Shown here in pieces: positions 1 through 9,199 of a stretch of DNA of 64,000 bases. The DNA lies in NCBI RefSeq assembly GCF_025420585.1, contig NZ_JAOEGB010000026.1, forward strand, positions 1 to 64,000. Reading direction: 5' to 3'. Origin of the DNA: Planotetraspora sp. A-T 1434. Its GTDB lineage: Bacteria; Actinomycetota; Actinomycetes; Streptosporangiales; Streptosporangiaceae. Below the pieces are notes generated by a model, which was given only the letters and a program-made list of their open reading frames with translations, searched no databases and had not been told where the DNA came from. Position 1 is the first letter of the stretch, and every line of letters starts with the position of its first letter. The translations under genes were made by a program, and so were the position numbers.

Positions 1-137
1 CGTCCGGATTGGTGGCGACGGACCCGCGACGGGCCCCGCGACAGACCCGCGACGGCCCGGCAGCGGCCGTGGCGGGCCTCGATGAGGCCTCGCCGTACCG
101 CGACCACGGCGAACATAGACTTTGGCGGGTGAGCGAC

Positions 138-2183
138 ATGCCGCCTGTGGCGAAGAAGGTCCCGGCCGAGCGCACGCACCACGGCGACACCGTGGTCGAC
201 GAGTACGCCTGGCTGTTCAAGAAGGACGATCCCGACACCATCTCCCACCTCGAGGCGGAGAACGCCTACACCGAGGAGATCACCGGCCACCTGAAGAAGC
301 TCCAGGAGACCATCTTCCAGGAGATCAAGGGGCGCACGCTGGAGACCGACCTGTCGGTGCCGACCCGCAAGGGCGCCTGGTGGTACTACTCCCGCACCGA
401 GGAAGGCAAGCAGTACGGCATCCAGTGCCGGGTCGCGGCGGACGGTGACAGCCCGCCCGAGCTGACCCCGGGCGAGTCGCTCCCCGGCGAGCAGGTGCTC
501 CTCGACGGAAACGAGCTGGCCGGCGACAGCCCGTTCTTCTCCATCGGGACGAGCGCGGTCAGCCCGGACGGCACCATGCTGGCGTACTCCACCGACTTCA
601 CCGGCGACGAGCGGTTCACGCTCAGGTTCAAGGACCTGCGCTCCGGCGAGCTGCTCCCCGACGAGATCCCCGGCATCTTCTACGGCGGCGCCTGGTCGGC
701 CGACGGCTCGACGTTCTTCTACACGACCATCGACGAGGCGTGGCGCCCGTACCGGATCTACCGCCACACGCTGGGGTCCGACGCCGACGTTCTGGTCTAC
801 CAGGAGGACGACGAGCGGTACTGGGTCGGCATCGCGCTGACGCGGAGCCAGCGCTACCTCGTCCTGAGCGCGGGCAGCAAGATCACCAGCGAGGTCCGCG
901 TACTGGACGCGAGCGACCCCACCGGCGAGTTCGCGGTCGTCAGGCCGCGGCAGACCGGCGTGGAGTACGGCCTGGACCACGCGGGCGACCACTTTCTCAT
1001 CCTCCACAACGACGGCGCGGTCAACTTCGAGCTGGCGACGGCTCCCCTCGACGATGCGGCGACGTGGACGACGCTCATCGAACACCGGGACGACACCCGG
1101 CTGCTCGACCTCGACGCGTTCAAGGACCATGTCGTCGTCCACTTCCGCCGCGACGGCCTGACCGGCATTCGCATCCTGCCGGGCGACGGGCGCGAGCCGT
1201 ACGAGATCTCCTTCCCTGAGCCGATCTACGACGTCGCGCCGTCGGGGAACGCGGAGTTCGAGACGAGCAGGCTGAGGCTCGGGTACACCTCGATGATCAC
1301 CCCCGCGTCCGTCTACGACTACGACCTGCGGACGGACGAGCTGATCCTGCTGAAGCGGAAGGTCGTCCTGGGCGGCTACGACCCGGACGACTACGAGCAG
1401 TTCCGCGAGTGGGCCACGGCGGAGGACGGGACGAAGGTGCCCATCTCGATCGTCGTCAAGAAGGGCACCACCCGGCCCGCCCCGACCCTCCTGTACGGCT
1501 ACGGCAGCTACGAGACCTCCATCGACCCGTACTTCTCGGTGGCCCGTCTCTCGCTGCTCGACAGGGGGTTCGTCTTCGCCGTCGCGCATGTGAGGGGCGG
1601 TGGCGAGATGGGCCGCCGGTGGTACGAGGACGGCAAGCTGACCAGGAAGAAGAACACCTTCACCGACTTCGTGGCGTGCGCGCGGCACCTCAAGGCAGAG
1701 GGTTGGGCCGGCGAGGTCATCGCGCGGGGCGGCTCCGCGGGCGGCCTGCTCATGGGTGCGGTCACCAACATCGCGCCGCAGGAGTTCGCCGGGGTCGTGG
1801 CCGAGGTGCCGTTCGTGGACGCCCTCAACACGATCCTGGACCCGTCGCTGCCGCTGACCGTCATCGAATGGGACGAGTGGGGCGACCCGCTGCACGACCC
1901 CGAGGTCTACGCGTACATGAAGTCGTACTCGCCCTACGAGAACGTGGACGGCCGGCCGTACCCGCCGATTCTGGCGATCACCAGCCTCAACGACACCCGC
2001 GTGCTCTACCACGAGCCCGCCAAGTGGATCGCCCGCCTCCGCGACCGGGCAGTGGGCGGGCCGTTCCTGCTGAAGACCGAGATGGGCGCCGGGCACGGCG
2101 GCCGCAGTGGCCGCTACGACGCCTGGCGCGAGGAGGCGTTCGCGCTCTCCTGGATTCTGGACCGAGTTGGAGTGACCGAATGA
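138..2183 (+). CDS. ptrB: Oligopeptidase B (prolyl oligopeptidase family, S9A)
   Basis: This serine peptidase should cleave short peptides after basic residues in the cytosol. From Met138 it is 681 aa, close to the usual length of about 690. The N-terminal two thirds is the propeller that filters substrate size. The C-terminal third is the alpha/beta hydrolase with the nucleophile in GGSAGGLLMG (about Ser533), the acid in SLNDTRV (about Asp619) and the base in GAGHGGRSGR (about His653). The long stretch from YGYGSY through HVRGGGEMG and the GHGGRSG ending are typical of oligopeptidase B rather than post-proline enzymes. The frame is open back to position 9, but family similarity begins at MPPVAKKVP, so ATG 138 or GTG 129 is the likely start. 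The stop overlaps the next gene's start (ATGA), which implies translational coupling. Confidence 0.93.
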   Translation: MPPVAKKVPAERTHHGDTVVDEYAWLFKKDDPDTISHLEAENAYTEEITGHLKKLQETIFQEIKGRTLETDLSVPTRKGAWWYYSRTEEGKQYGIQCRVAADGDSPPELTPGESLPGEQVLLDGNELAGDSPFFSIGTSAVSPDGTMLAYSTDFTGDERFTLRFKDLRSGELLPDEIPGIFYGGAWSADGSTFFYTTIDEAWRPYRIYRHTLGSDADVLVYQEDDERYWVGIALTRSQRYLVLSAGSKITSEVRVLDASDPTGEFAVVRPRQTGVEYGLDHAGDHFLILHNDGAVNFELATAPLDDAATWTTLIEHRDDTRLLDLDAFKDHVVVHFRRDGLTGIRILPGDGREPYEISFPEPIYDVAPSGNAEFETSRLRLGYTSMITPASVYDYDLRTDELILLKRKVVLGGYDPDDYEQFREWATAEDGTKVPISIVVKKGTTRPAPTLLYGYGSYETSIDPYFSVARLSLLDRGFVFAVAHVRGGGEMGRRWYEDGKLTRKKNTFTDFVACARHLKAEGWAGEVIARGGSAGGLLMGAVTNIAPQEFAGVVAEVPFVDALNTILDPSLPLTVIEWDEWGDPLHDPEVYAYMKSYSPYENVDGRPYPPILAITSLNDTRVLYHEPAKWIARLRDRAVGGPFLLKTEMGAGHGGRSGRYDAWREEAFALSWILDRVGVTE

Positions 2184-3205
2184 CCTACGCCGCGGCCGAC
2201 GGCCGATACGGGCCCATGCCGTACCACCGGACAGGGAGAAGCGGGCTCAAGTTGCCCGCCGTCTCGCTCGGGCTCTGGCACAACTTCGGCGACGACAAGC
2301 CGATCGAGACCCAGCGTGCCATCCTGCGCAGGGCGTTCGACCGCGGGGTGACGCACTTCGACCTGGCCAACAACTACGGCCCGCCGTACGGCTCCGCCGA
2401 GATCAACTTCGGGCACATCTTCCAGCAGGATTTCGCCAGATATCGCGATGAGCTGGTCATCTCGACGAAGGCCGGATACGACATGTGGCCCGGGCCGTAC
2501 GGCGAGTGGGGGTCGCGGAAGTATCTGCTGTCCAGCCTCGACCAGTCGCTCAAGCGGATGGGCCTCGACTACGTCGACATCTTCTACAGCCACCGGTTCG
2601 ACCCCGAGACGCCGCTGGAAGAGACGATGGGCGCACTCGACCACGCGGTGCGGTCCGGAAAGGCGCTCTACGCCGGCATCTCGTCGTACTCGCCGGAACG
2701 CACCAGGGAGGCCGCGCGGATCCTGCGGGAGCTCGGCACTCCCCTGCTGATCCACCAGCCGTCCTACTCGATGCTGAACCGGTGGATCGAGAGCGGCCTG
2801 CTTGACGTCCTGGAGGAGGAGGGCGCGGGGTGCATCGCGTTCTCGCCGCTGGCCCAGGGCATGCTGACCGACCGCTACCTCGACGGCATACCGCGCGACT
2901 CCCGGGCGGCGCAGGGCAAGTCGCTCGACCCGAGCCTGCTCACGGAAGAGACGCTGCGGCACGTCCGGACGCTGAACGAGATCGCGCGGAAGCGCGGGCA
3001 GTCGCTGGCGCAGATGGCGCTGGCCTGGGCGCTCCGCGACAAGCGGGTGACGTCGGTCCTGATCGGCGCGAGCAGCGTGCGGCAGCTCGACGACAGCCTC
3101 GACTCGGTGAACCGGCTCGACTTCACCTCCGAGGAACTGGACGCCATCGACAAGGACGCCGTCGATTCCGGCATCAACCTCTGGGCCACCTCAAGCGCGC
3201 ACTAA
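2180..3205 (+). CDS. Aldo/keto reductase, YghZ/L-glyceraldehyde-3-phosphate reductase type
   Basis: This is an NADPH-dependent aldo/keto reductase of 341 aa with the single-barrel fold. The tetrad is visible: Asp and Tyr in FDLANNYG, Lys in ISTKAGYD and His in FYSHRFD. The segment NNYGPPYGSAEINFG is characteristic of the YghZ-like subgroup, which reduces L-glyceraldehyde 3-phosphate and methylglyoxal-like aldehydes. The true substrate here is not visible. The ATG overlaps the stop of the peptidase gene by four bases, so the two are probably one transcript. Downstream lies a 116-bp tandem repeat and then the end of a convergent gene. Confidence 0.92.
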   Translation: MTYAAADGRYGPMPYHRTGRSGLKLPAVSLGLWHNFGDDKPIETQRAILRRAFDRGVTHFDLANNYGPPYGSAEINFGHIFQQDFARYRDELVISTKAGYDMWPGPYGEWGSRKYLLSSLDQSLKRMGLDYVDIFYSHRFDPETPLEETMGALDHAVRSGKALYAGISSYSPERTREAARILRELGTPLLIHQPSYSMLNRWIESGLLDVLEEEGAGCIAFSPLAQGMLTDRYLDGIPRDSRAAQGKSLDPSLLTEETLRHVRTLNEIARKRGQSLAQMALAWALRDKRVTSVLIGASSVRQLDDSLDSVNRLDFTSEELDAIDKDAVDSGINLWATSSAH

Positions 3206-3212
3206 GTGCCCA

Positions 3213-3486
3213 GCGTCGACCGAGGACAACGCCGCGGGGCGCCGTCTGGGGCGCTGGATCGCCCCACTGCTAGCGGCGTTCCAGATGGATGCACCGCAAG
3301 GCGGACGAGGGAGGCGCACCGGGTTTGTGCGTCGACCGAGGACAACGCCGCGGGGCGCCGTCTGGGGCGCTGGATCGCCCCACTGCTAGCGGCGTTCCAG
3401 ATGGATGCACCGCAAGGCGGACGAGGGAGGCGCACCGGGTTTGTGCGTCGACCGAGGACAACGCCGCGGGGCGCCGTCTGGGGCGT
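3213..3486. repeat. 116-bp tandem repeat, about 2.4 copies
   Basis: Copies begin at 3213, 3329 and 3445, a period of exactly 116 bp. The first two are essentially identical and the third stops after about 42 bp, where the sequence enters the stop codon of the convergent membrane-protein gene at 3489. Each full unit carries a small perfect hairpin, GGGGCG-N6-CGCCCC (3248-3265 in the first copy). All six frames give low-complexity Arg/Pro-rich translations, so I treat it as non-coding. It fills the whole gap between two convergent genes. Confidence 0.95.
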
Positions 3487-3488
3487 CG

Positions 3489-5945
3489 CTAGATCGCTTG
3501 GTGGCGTTGGAGGTAGGTGAAGGAGGCCCAGCCGGGGAGGACGGGGAGCCAGAAGGTCAGCAGGCGGAAGAGCAGGACCGCTGAGGTGGCGACCGTTCCC
3601 GGCAGGCCGGCGACCGTGAGGCCCAGTGACAGCGACGCCTCGACCGCCCCCAGGCCACCGGGTGTGGGGGCGGCCGAGCCGATCGCGTTGCCGGCGAGGA
3701 AGACGACGGCGACGGCGGTGAAGCTCAGGTCGCCGCCGAACGCCCGGACGCAGGCCACCAGGCAGACCACGAACGCGATCGTCAGCAGCAGCGTCCCGCT
3801 GACGCCCTCGATGATCTTGCGGGGCGACTGGACCACGTCGAGCAGCCTCGGGATGACGCCGGAGAACATCGCGCGCACGCGGGAGGTCAGCAACCGCCGC
3901 AGTGGCCGTACGGCCAGCACGACCAGGAACAGCACCGCGACGGCGAGCAGCGCGACCAGCAGCCCGCGTGACGGGGTGAGGGACGGCGCCGCCTGGGTGC
4001 CGGTGACGTATCCGAAGAAGAGCAGCAGCAGGATGTGCGAGGCCAGGCCGACGAGCTGGGAGGCGCCGACGCTGGCGACGGCCGGGCCGGGCGGCACGCC
4101 GCGCTTCTGCAGGTAGCGCGTGTTGATCGCCACGCCGCCGACCGCCGCGGGAGCGACGAGCTTCACGAACGACCCGGCGAGCTGCGCCAGCACAGTCCGG
4201 CCCAGGGGCAGCGACTCCGGCACGAAGCCCCTGAGCATGATCGCGGCGGCCACGTAGCTCACGGCGGCGGCGACCAGGGCGATGCCGCTCCACATCCAGT
4301 TGGCGGTCGCCACGACGGAGACGACGTTGACCCGGCTGAGCTGGGTGAGCAGGAAGTACGCCGCGGCCGTGCTGGCGATGATCGTCAGGAGGGTCCGGGG
4401 GCTGAACCGTTCGAGCCGGACCTCCTCCACCTCGACCTGCGGCTTGAGCGTCACGATCTGCTCCCGGATGGCCGGGAGGAGGTCCTTGTTCTTCCGGGTG
4501 GCGGCCCGGGTGTCGCGGCTGAGGGCGATCCGCTGGAGCAGGGGCAGCGCCCCGGCGAGCGTGTCCGCGCCGAGCACCGCCGCCGCCGACCTGACCGAGC
4601 GCTCGGCTCCAACCCTTGTGCCGAGGTAGGCGAGGAGCTGGGCGATGTCGAGCTTCAGCAGCAGGTCGCCGGCCGCGATCTCGCCGCTGCGGGCGTCGAC
4701 CAGGAGCACCCGGCCGGTCGCGTCGACGTGGATGCTCTCGCCGGTCAGGTGCCGGTGGGCGAGCCGGTGGGCGTGGAGAAGACGCACCTGCTCCCACATC
4801 TGGCCGAGCAGTTCGTCGTCGACGTCCTCGTCGGGCAGTTCCTGCACCGGCCGGGTGTCGATGTGCTCGTAGGCGAGCAGGGCGGCCTCGGTGCCGATCT
4901 CGCTCGTGCCGAGCAGCCGGGGCAGGCTCGCGCCCGCGGCCTGGGCGGCGTAGGCCATCAGGGCCTCGCGCTCGAGCTCCGCGCGCAGTGATCGGATGGC
5001 CCGCCGCCGGGTCTCGGTGTTGAGCCGGAGCCGCCGCCACAGGCGGTAGACGATCCCGGCGACCTGCCGGTCCCTGTCGAGCACGGTGACGTCGAGATGG
5101 CGCTGGTTGGCCAGCCCGACAAGGTAGCGGCGGCTGCCGGAGCTGTCGTCCTCCACCCGCCGGGCGCTGATGGGCGCGAAGCCGAGCCGCCGCAGGGCGG
5201 CCAGCACGGAGCTGCCCGGCGGCCTGGTGTTCGCGCTGCCTATGCCGTACAGCGTGCCGAAACCGACGGCGAGGCCGACGAGGTAGGTGAGGATCACGCC
5301 GAGCGCGGTGACCTTGGTGGCGGTGAAGAGCGCGAGGACGTCGAGCGCGAGCGCCGTCCACATGAGCGCGCGCCACTGCGTCCGCCGGGACATCCGTACG
5401 GCTGTCGCGTACGCGATGGCCGGGGTGAGCACGGTGTTGAGCGGCTCGACCTCCCGGCCCCCGGTGAGGAGCTGCTTGAGCTCGGCCGGGCCGGACGTGA
5501 CGAGCCACTCGTCGAGCGCGTAGGAGATCAGCAGGGCCAGGATGGCCGCGATGAGGCCCTGAGCGATCCGCATGCCGTCTCGGTGGAAGACCCGCTCGAC
5601 CGCGAACGCCACGGGGACGATGAGGACGGCGACGCCGCCGAGCAGCCCGGAGACGGACGACAGCAGGTCGGGAGCCCGGCCGGTCCCGGCCTGCACGTCG
5701 GTCTCCAGGCCGTTGAGGGTGCGCTGGAGCGCCAGGGCCAGGAGCACGACGCAGGCGAGGGCAATGAGCGTGAGGAGGAACCGCAGCGCGTCGGACGGGC
5801 GGCGGATCCGCTGCGGCAGGAGCGGCTCGACAACGAGGACGACTCCCTGCTGAGGAGTGTCCAGCGTCAGGTCCTGCTCCTTGATACCTCTCACCACCAG
5901 CGATTCTGTGCGATCTTCGCACTTAGTGTCCACAATTGACGGCAT
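3489..5945 (-). CDS. Multidomain membrane protein: kinase-like domain plus flippase-like (UPF0104/LPG_synthase_TM) domain
   Basis: This is a large integral membrane protein of about 818 aa. The N-terminal 200 residues hold several hydrophobic segments (for example ALRFLLTLIALACVVLLAL). The middle resembles the kinase fold: HRLAHRHLTGESIHV followed by VLLVDARSGEI corresponds to a degenerate catalytic loop and metal-binding segment. The last 300 residues are polytopic and match the lysylphosphatidylglycerol synthase/flippase-like family (APAAVGGVAINTRYLQKRG, AVVFLAGNAIGSAAPTPGGLGAVE). It may flip or modify a lipid; the substrate is unknown. The start is uncertain: ATG 5945 overlaps the divergent start at 5944, and internal GTGs at 5933, 5897 and 5894 are alternatives. 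None has a good ribosome site. Confidence 0.85.
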   Translation of the reverse strand: MPSIVDTKCEDRTESLVVRGIKEQDLTLDTPQQGVVLVVEPLLPQRIRRPSDALRFLLTLIALACVVLLALALQRTLNGLETDVQAGTGRAPDLLSSVSGLLGGVAVLIVPVAFAVERVFHRDGMRIAQGLIAAILALLISYALDEWLVTSGPAELKQLLTGGREVEPLNTVLTPAIAYATAVRMSRRTQWRALMWTALALDVLALFTATKVTALGVILTYLVGLAVGFGTLYGIGSANTRPPGSSVLAALRRLGFAPISARRVEDDSSGSRRYLVGLANQRHLDVTVLDRDRQVAGIVYRLWRRLRLNTETRRRAIRSLRAELEREALMAYAAQAAGASLPRLLGTSEIGTEAALLAYEHIDTRPVQELPDEDVDDELLGQMWEQVRLLHAHRLAHRHLTGESIHVDATGRVLLVDARSGEIAAGDLLLKLDIAQLLAYLGTRVGAERSVRSAAAVLGADTLAGALPLLQRIALSRDTRAATRKNKDLLPAIREQIVTLKPQVEVEEVRLERFSPRTLLTIIASTAAAYFLLTQLSRVNVVSVVATANWMWSGIALVAAAVSYVAAAIMLRGFVPESLPLGRTVLAQLAGSFVKLVAPAAVGGVAINTRYLQKRGVPPGPAVASVGASQLVGLASHILLLLFFGYVTGTQAAPSLTPSRGLLVALLAVAVLFLVVLAVRPLRRLLTSRVRAMFSGVIPRLLDVVQSPRKIIEGVSGTLLLTIAFVVCLVACVRAFGGDLSFTAVAVVFLAGNAIGSAAPTPGGLGAVEASLSLGLTVAGLPGTVATSAVLLFRLLTFWLPVLPGWASFTYLQRHQAI

Positions 5946-6390
5946 GCGAGTTTCTCTTGCCTCGGACAGCCTTGACGGGATCGCGTCTCGGCTCGTGGCC
6001 GAGGTCGAGCGGCGCGGCCATTCAGTCACACTCTATGGAGCGTTGGCCCCGGGTGACCGTGCCGATTGGGCTTGGTGTTGTTCGAGTGCCGCGAGGGACG
6101 TCTCCACGGGGCGGTCCGATCAGGCGATCGTGTGCTGCTGGACGGGCACGGGCGCCTCCATCGCGGCCAACAAGGTGGCGGGTGTGCGGGCCGCGCTGTG
6201 CGCCGACGCCGCGACCGCCGAAGGCGCCCGGACGTGGAACGACGCCAACGTGCTGGCCCTCAGCCTCCGTCTGACCTCCGAGCGGTTGCTGGTGGAGATC
6301 CTCGACGCGTGGTTCGCCGGGACGCCCAGCGCGGACGCGGAGGACCTTCTCAATATCGCCGAGCTGGAAAACATAGAATCACGGCCATGA
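5944..6390 (+). CDS. RpiB/LacA/LacB family sugar-phosphate isomerase-like protein
   Basis: This 148-aa protein has the RpiB fold signature SIAANKVAGVRAALC and the NDANVLAL segment. Two features depart from catalytic ribose-5-phosphate isomerase B. The usual SDHAG near the N-terminus reads SDSLDG, losing the conserved His. The Cys loop reads CCWTGTG instead of CGTG. It may therefore act on another sugar phosphate or have lost activity. The ATG lies inside the divergent start region with no ribosome site, so it may be leaderless. Its stop overlaps the next start (ATGA), coupling it to the molybdopterin oxidoreductase. Confidence 0.82.
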   Translation: MRVSLASDSLDGIASRLVAEVERRGHSVTLYGALAPGDRADWAWCCSSAARDVSTGRSDQAIVCCWTGTGASIAANKVAGVRAALCADAATAEGARTWNDANVLALSLRLTSERLLVEILDAWFAGTPSADAEDLLNIAELENIESRP

Positions 6391-8414
6391 CTGGGGAATT
6401 GCGGGTCCTTGGGGCGTGTCCGCTTGACTGTCCGGATACCTGCTCATGGGAGGTCACGGTCAAGGACGGCGAGGCCGTCGGCCTCAGGGGCAACAAGGAT
6501 CATCCGTACACGCGCGGCGCGCTGTGCGTGAAGGTGAACCGCTACCTGGAGCACACGCGGGCGGCCGACCGCATCCTCCATCCCCTGAAGCGCGTCGGGC
6601 CGAAGGGCTCGGGCCGGTTCGAGCGGATCAGCTGGGACGAGGCGCTCTCCACGATCTCCGACCGGCTGACCGAGATCGTCCGGGAGCACGGCGGCGAGGC
6701 GATCTGGCCGTACCAGGGCACGGGGACGCTCGGGTACATCCAGGGCGAGTCGGGCGAGGCCGGGCGGCGGTTCTGGAACGCCCTCGGAGCCTCCCGGCAT
6801 GATCTCAACATCTGCTCGCGGGCGGGCAACGACGGCCTGCGATACACCAACGGCACGCCCGGCGGCATGGATCCCGAGACGTTCGCACTGTCCCGGCTGA
6901 TCCTGCTGTGGGGCACCAACACGCTGACCAGCGGCCATCACCTGTGGAAGTTCATCCAGGACGCCAGGGCCGCCGGCGCGCACGTCGTGGCGATCGACCC
7001 GATCCGCACCCGTACGGCCGACCAGGCCGACGAGTATCTCCCCATCCGGCCGGGCACGGACGCCGCGCTCGCGCTCGGCCTGCTCCACGTCGTCCTGGAG
7101 GAGGGCGCCGAGGACCGGGACTACCTGGAGAACCACACCCACGGCTGGGACGAGTTCAAGGCCGAGATCCTGAAATATCCCCCGAGCCGCGTGGCCGGCA
7201 TCACCGGCCTGCCGGAGGCGGACATCCGGGCCCTCGGCGTACGGCTCGCGCACACCCGGCCGACGGGGATCCGCGCCACGATGGGCATCCAGCGCCACGA
7301 GGGCGGCGGGTCGGCGATGCGGACGATCGCCTGCATCCCCGGCGTGACGGGCGACTGGCGGCATCCGGGCGGCGGCGTGGCGTACTCGACGTCCGCCTAT
7401 GCGACGCTCGCGGTGAACGCCCGCTATGACCTGCTGCCCAAGCCGGTCCGCACGCTGACGATGACGCGACTGGCCGACGGCCTCGACGAATCGGTCAAGT
7501 GCCTGTGGGTCTACGCCGCCAACCCGCTCGGCTCGACTTCCGACCAGAACCGGATCCGCGAGGCCATGAGCCGGGAGGACCTGTTCACGGTCGTGATGGA
7601 GCAGTTCCCGACCGACACCGTCGACTACGCCGACATCGTGCTGCCCGCCACCATGCAGACCGAGCACATCGACCTGCACGCGGGCTACGGACACATGTAT
7701 CTCATGTGGAACGAACCGGCCGTCGAGCCCGCCGGGGAGTCCCTGTCCACGACCGAGACGTTCCGCCGCCTCGCCCGGCAGATGGGCATGACGGAGCCGT
7801 CCCTCTACGACTCCGATCTGGAGTTGGCCGAGCAGCTTCTCGCCGGAACCCCCGGGATCACGCTGGACCGGCTCAGGAAGGAGGGATGGGCCCGGCTGGA
7901 CGCGCCCGACCCGTTCGTCCCCTTCACCGACGGCTTCCCCACGCCGTCCGGCAGGCTGGAGTTCGTCTCCGAGCGCGCCGAGGCCGCCGGTCTCCCCCGG
8001 GTCGCGGGCTACGTCCCGTCGTTCACCGCGCGTACGGCCGGCGCCTCCCGTGAGTATCCGCTCACGATGATCACTCCGGCGTCGCACACCTTCCTGAACA
8101 CGACCTTCGGCAACAACCCCGAGTTGCTGAGGCGCTCCAAGGGGCCCAAGGTCCTGGTGAACGCGGCGGACGCGGCCCCGCGCGGGCTCGCCGATGGCCA
8201 GCTCGCCCGGGTGTTCAACGGCAACGGCGAGTTCAGGGCGTACGTGGAGATCAGCGACCGGGTCCGGCCCGGTGTGGTCGCCGCCCCGAAGGGCCACTGG
8301 CCCAAGCTCAGCCCCGGCGGCGCCAACCCGAACGCCGCGGTGGAGGAGCGCGACGCCGACATGGGCAAGGGAGCGGTCTACCACGACAACCTGGTGGAGA
8401 TCGCCGCGATCTGA
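6387..8414 (+). CDS. Molybdopterin-dependent oxidoreductase (DMSO reductase/formate dehydrogenase superfamily)
   Basis: This 675-aa protein begins with a 4Fe-4S motif, Cys11-Cys15-Cys19 and Cys47 (CPLDCPDTC then RGALC). Molybdopterin oxidoreductase sequence follows, with cofactor-binding stretches such as LLWGTNTLTSGHHLW and VYAANPLGSTSDQNR, and a C-terminal dinucleotide-binding domain from about residue 555 (ASHTFLNTTFGNN). No Tat signal is present, so it should be cytoplasmic. The substrate cannot be read from sequence. No electron-transfer partner subunit is encoded nearby; its only partner in the operon is the RpiB-like gene it overlaps. It ends one base from a convergent lipoprotein gene. 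Confidence 0.9.
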   Translation: MTGELRVLGACPLDCPDTCSWEVTVKDGEAVGLRGNKDHPYTRGALCVKVNRYLEHTRAADRILHPLKRVGPKGSGRFERISWDEALSTISDRLTEIVREHGGEAIWPYQGTGTLGYIQGESGEAGRRFWNALGASRHDLNICSRAGNDGLRYTNGTPGGMDPETFALSRLILLWGTNTLTSGHHLWKFIQDARAAGAHVVAIDPIRTRTADQADEYLPIRPGTDAALALGLLHVVLEEGAEDRDYLENHTHGWDEFKAEILKYPPSRVAGITGLPEADIRALGVRLAHTRPTGIRATMGIQRHEGGGSAMRTIACIPGVTGDWRHPGGGVAYSTSAYATLAVNARYDLLPKPVRTLTMTRLADGLDESVKCLWVYAANPLGSTSDQNRIREAMSREDLFTVVMEQFPTDTVDYADIVLPATMQTEHIDLHAGYGHMYLMWNEPAVEPAGESLSTTETFRRLARQMGMTEPSLYDSDLELAEQLLAGTPGITLDRLRKEGWARLDAPDPFVPFTDGFPTPSGRLEFVSERAEAAGLPRVAGYVPSFTARTAGASREYPLTMITPASHTFLNTTFGNNPELLRRSKGPKVLVNAADAAPRGLADGQLARVFNGNGEFRAYVEISDRVRPGVVAAPKGHWPKLSPGGANPNAAVEERDADMGKGAVYHDNLVEIAAI

Positions 8415-9185
8415 TCAGTCATGCTTCGCCAGGAACGCCATGATCGTGTCGAGCACCTTCGGGCCCTGAGCCGTGCCGAAGAGGCTCGACGCGTGGGCAT
8501 GCTCACCGCGCACGACGACGACCGGGCGATCGGGTGACTTCACGGCGGCACGCGCCGCCTCCTCCAGGGCGGCCGGAGGCGCCGAGCCGTCGTCCTCAGC
8601 CGTGATCTGCAGAAGGGGAACGCCGAGAGGCGCCGCCTCGTCGGCGATCGCCACTCCGGACAGGTTGACCACGCCCGCGACGGGCCGCTTGAGCCGGGTC
8701 GCCGCGACGATCGACATGTGGCCGCCGACCGAGCCTCCGACCAGGAACAGCCGCTTCACGCCGGCCTTTCTGAGCCGACCGGCCATCTGGACGATCAGGT
8801 CGTCCACCGGGGCGAGGGCGCTGCGGTCGTACAGCAGGGCCCGGTAGCCCGCGGCCTTCAGCCGTTCGGCGAGGGGCCGCCACGTGCACACGTCACCGCC
8901 CCGCTCGTACGACACGACCACTCCTACCGGGCCGTCGCCGATGATCACACCGGTGTACGGGTCACCGTCGGCATCCGGGTAGGTGAAGACGCGACCGTCC
9001 GCCTCGGTGAAGCATCCCTGGACGTTCGGCCCCGTCGCGGCCGGGGAGGCGGCCGGAGTGGTCGGAGAGGCTGGAGAGGCCGCGGGCGACCCCGGACTGT
9101 TCGCGGCCGTGCTTGCCGTACCGGCCGTGCCCCCGCAGGCGGTCAGCAGGATCAGCGGCACGACCATGCCGGGCTTCCTGAGCAT
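8415..9185 (-). CDS. Secreted lipoprotein with alpha/beta-hydrolase fold
   Basis: This 256-aa protein has a lipoprotein signal (hydrophobic stretch then LLTACGG, lipidated Cys about residue 17). A Ala/Ser/Pro/Thr-rich linker to about residue 52 is followed by a small alpha/beta-hydrolase domain. The nucleophile elbow is VGGSVGGH; the base is probably the His in RGEHAHASS, and the acid lies near ITAEDDGS. It should be anchored outside the membrane; the substrate is unknown. A GGAGGTG ribosome site precedes the ATG. The gene is divergent from a PadR regulator, and the shared 72-bp gap carries a PadR operator, so it is the likely regulated target. Confidence 0.83.
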   Translation of the reverse strand: MLRKPGMVVPLILLTACGGTAGTASTAANSPGSPAASPASPTTPAASPAATGPNVQGCFTEADGRVFTYPDADGDPYTGVIIGDGPVGVVVSYERGGDVCTWRPLAERLKAAGYRALLYDRSALAPVDDLIVQMAGRLRKAGVKRLFLVGGSVGGHMSIVAATRLKRPVAGVVNLSGVAIADEAAPLGVPLLQITAEDDGSAPPAALEEAARAAVKSPDRPVVVVRGEHAHASSLFGTAQGPKVLDTIMAFLAKHD

Positions 9186-9199
9186 CGGACACCTCCGCT

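Noticed and set aside
4035-4991. Long plus-strand frames antisense to the flippase-like gene
   Set aside because: The real gene on the minus strand has membrane helices and family motifs. The antisense translation is low-complexity Arg/Gly/Gln-rich.
3202-5922. A 906-residue minus-strand frame running through the tandem repeat
   Set aside because: It is out of frame with the membrane-protein gene, has Arg/Pro-rich composition and no domain, and reflects high GC content.
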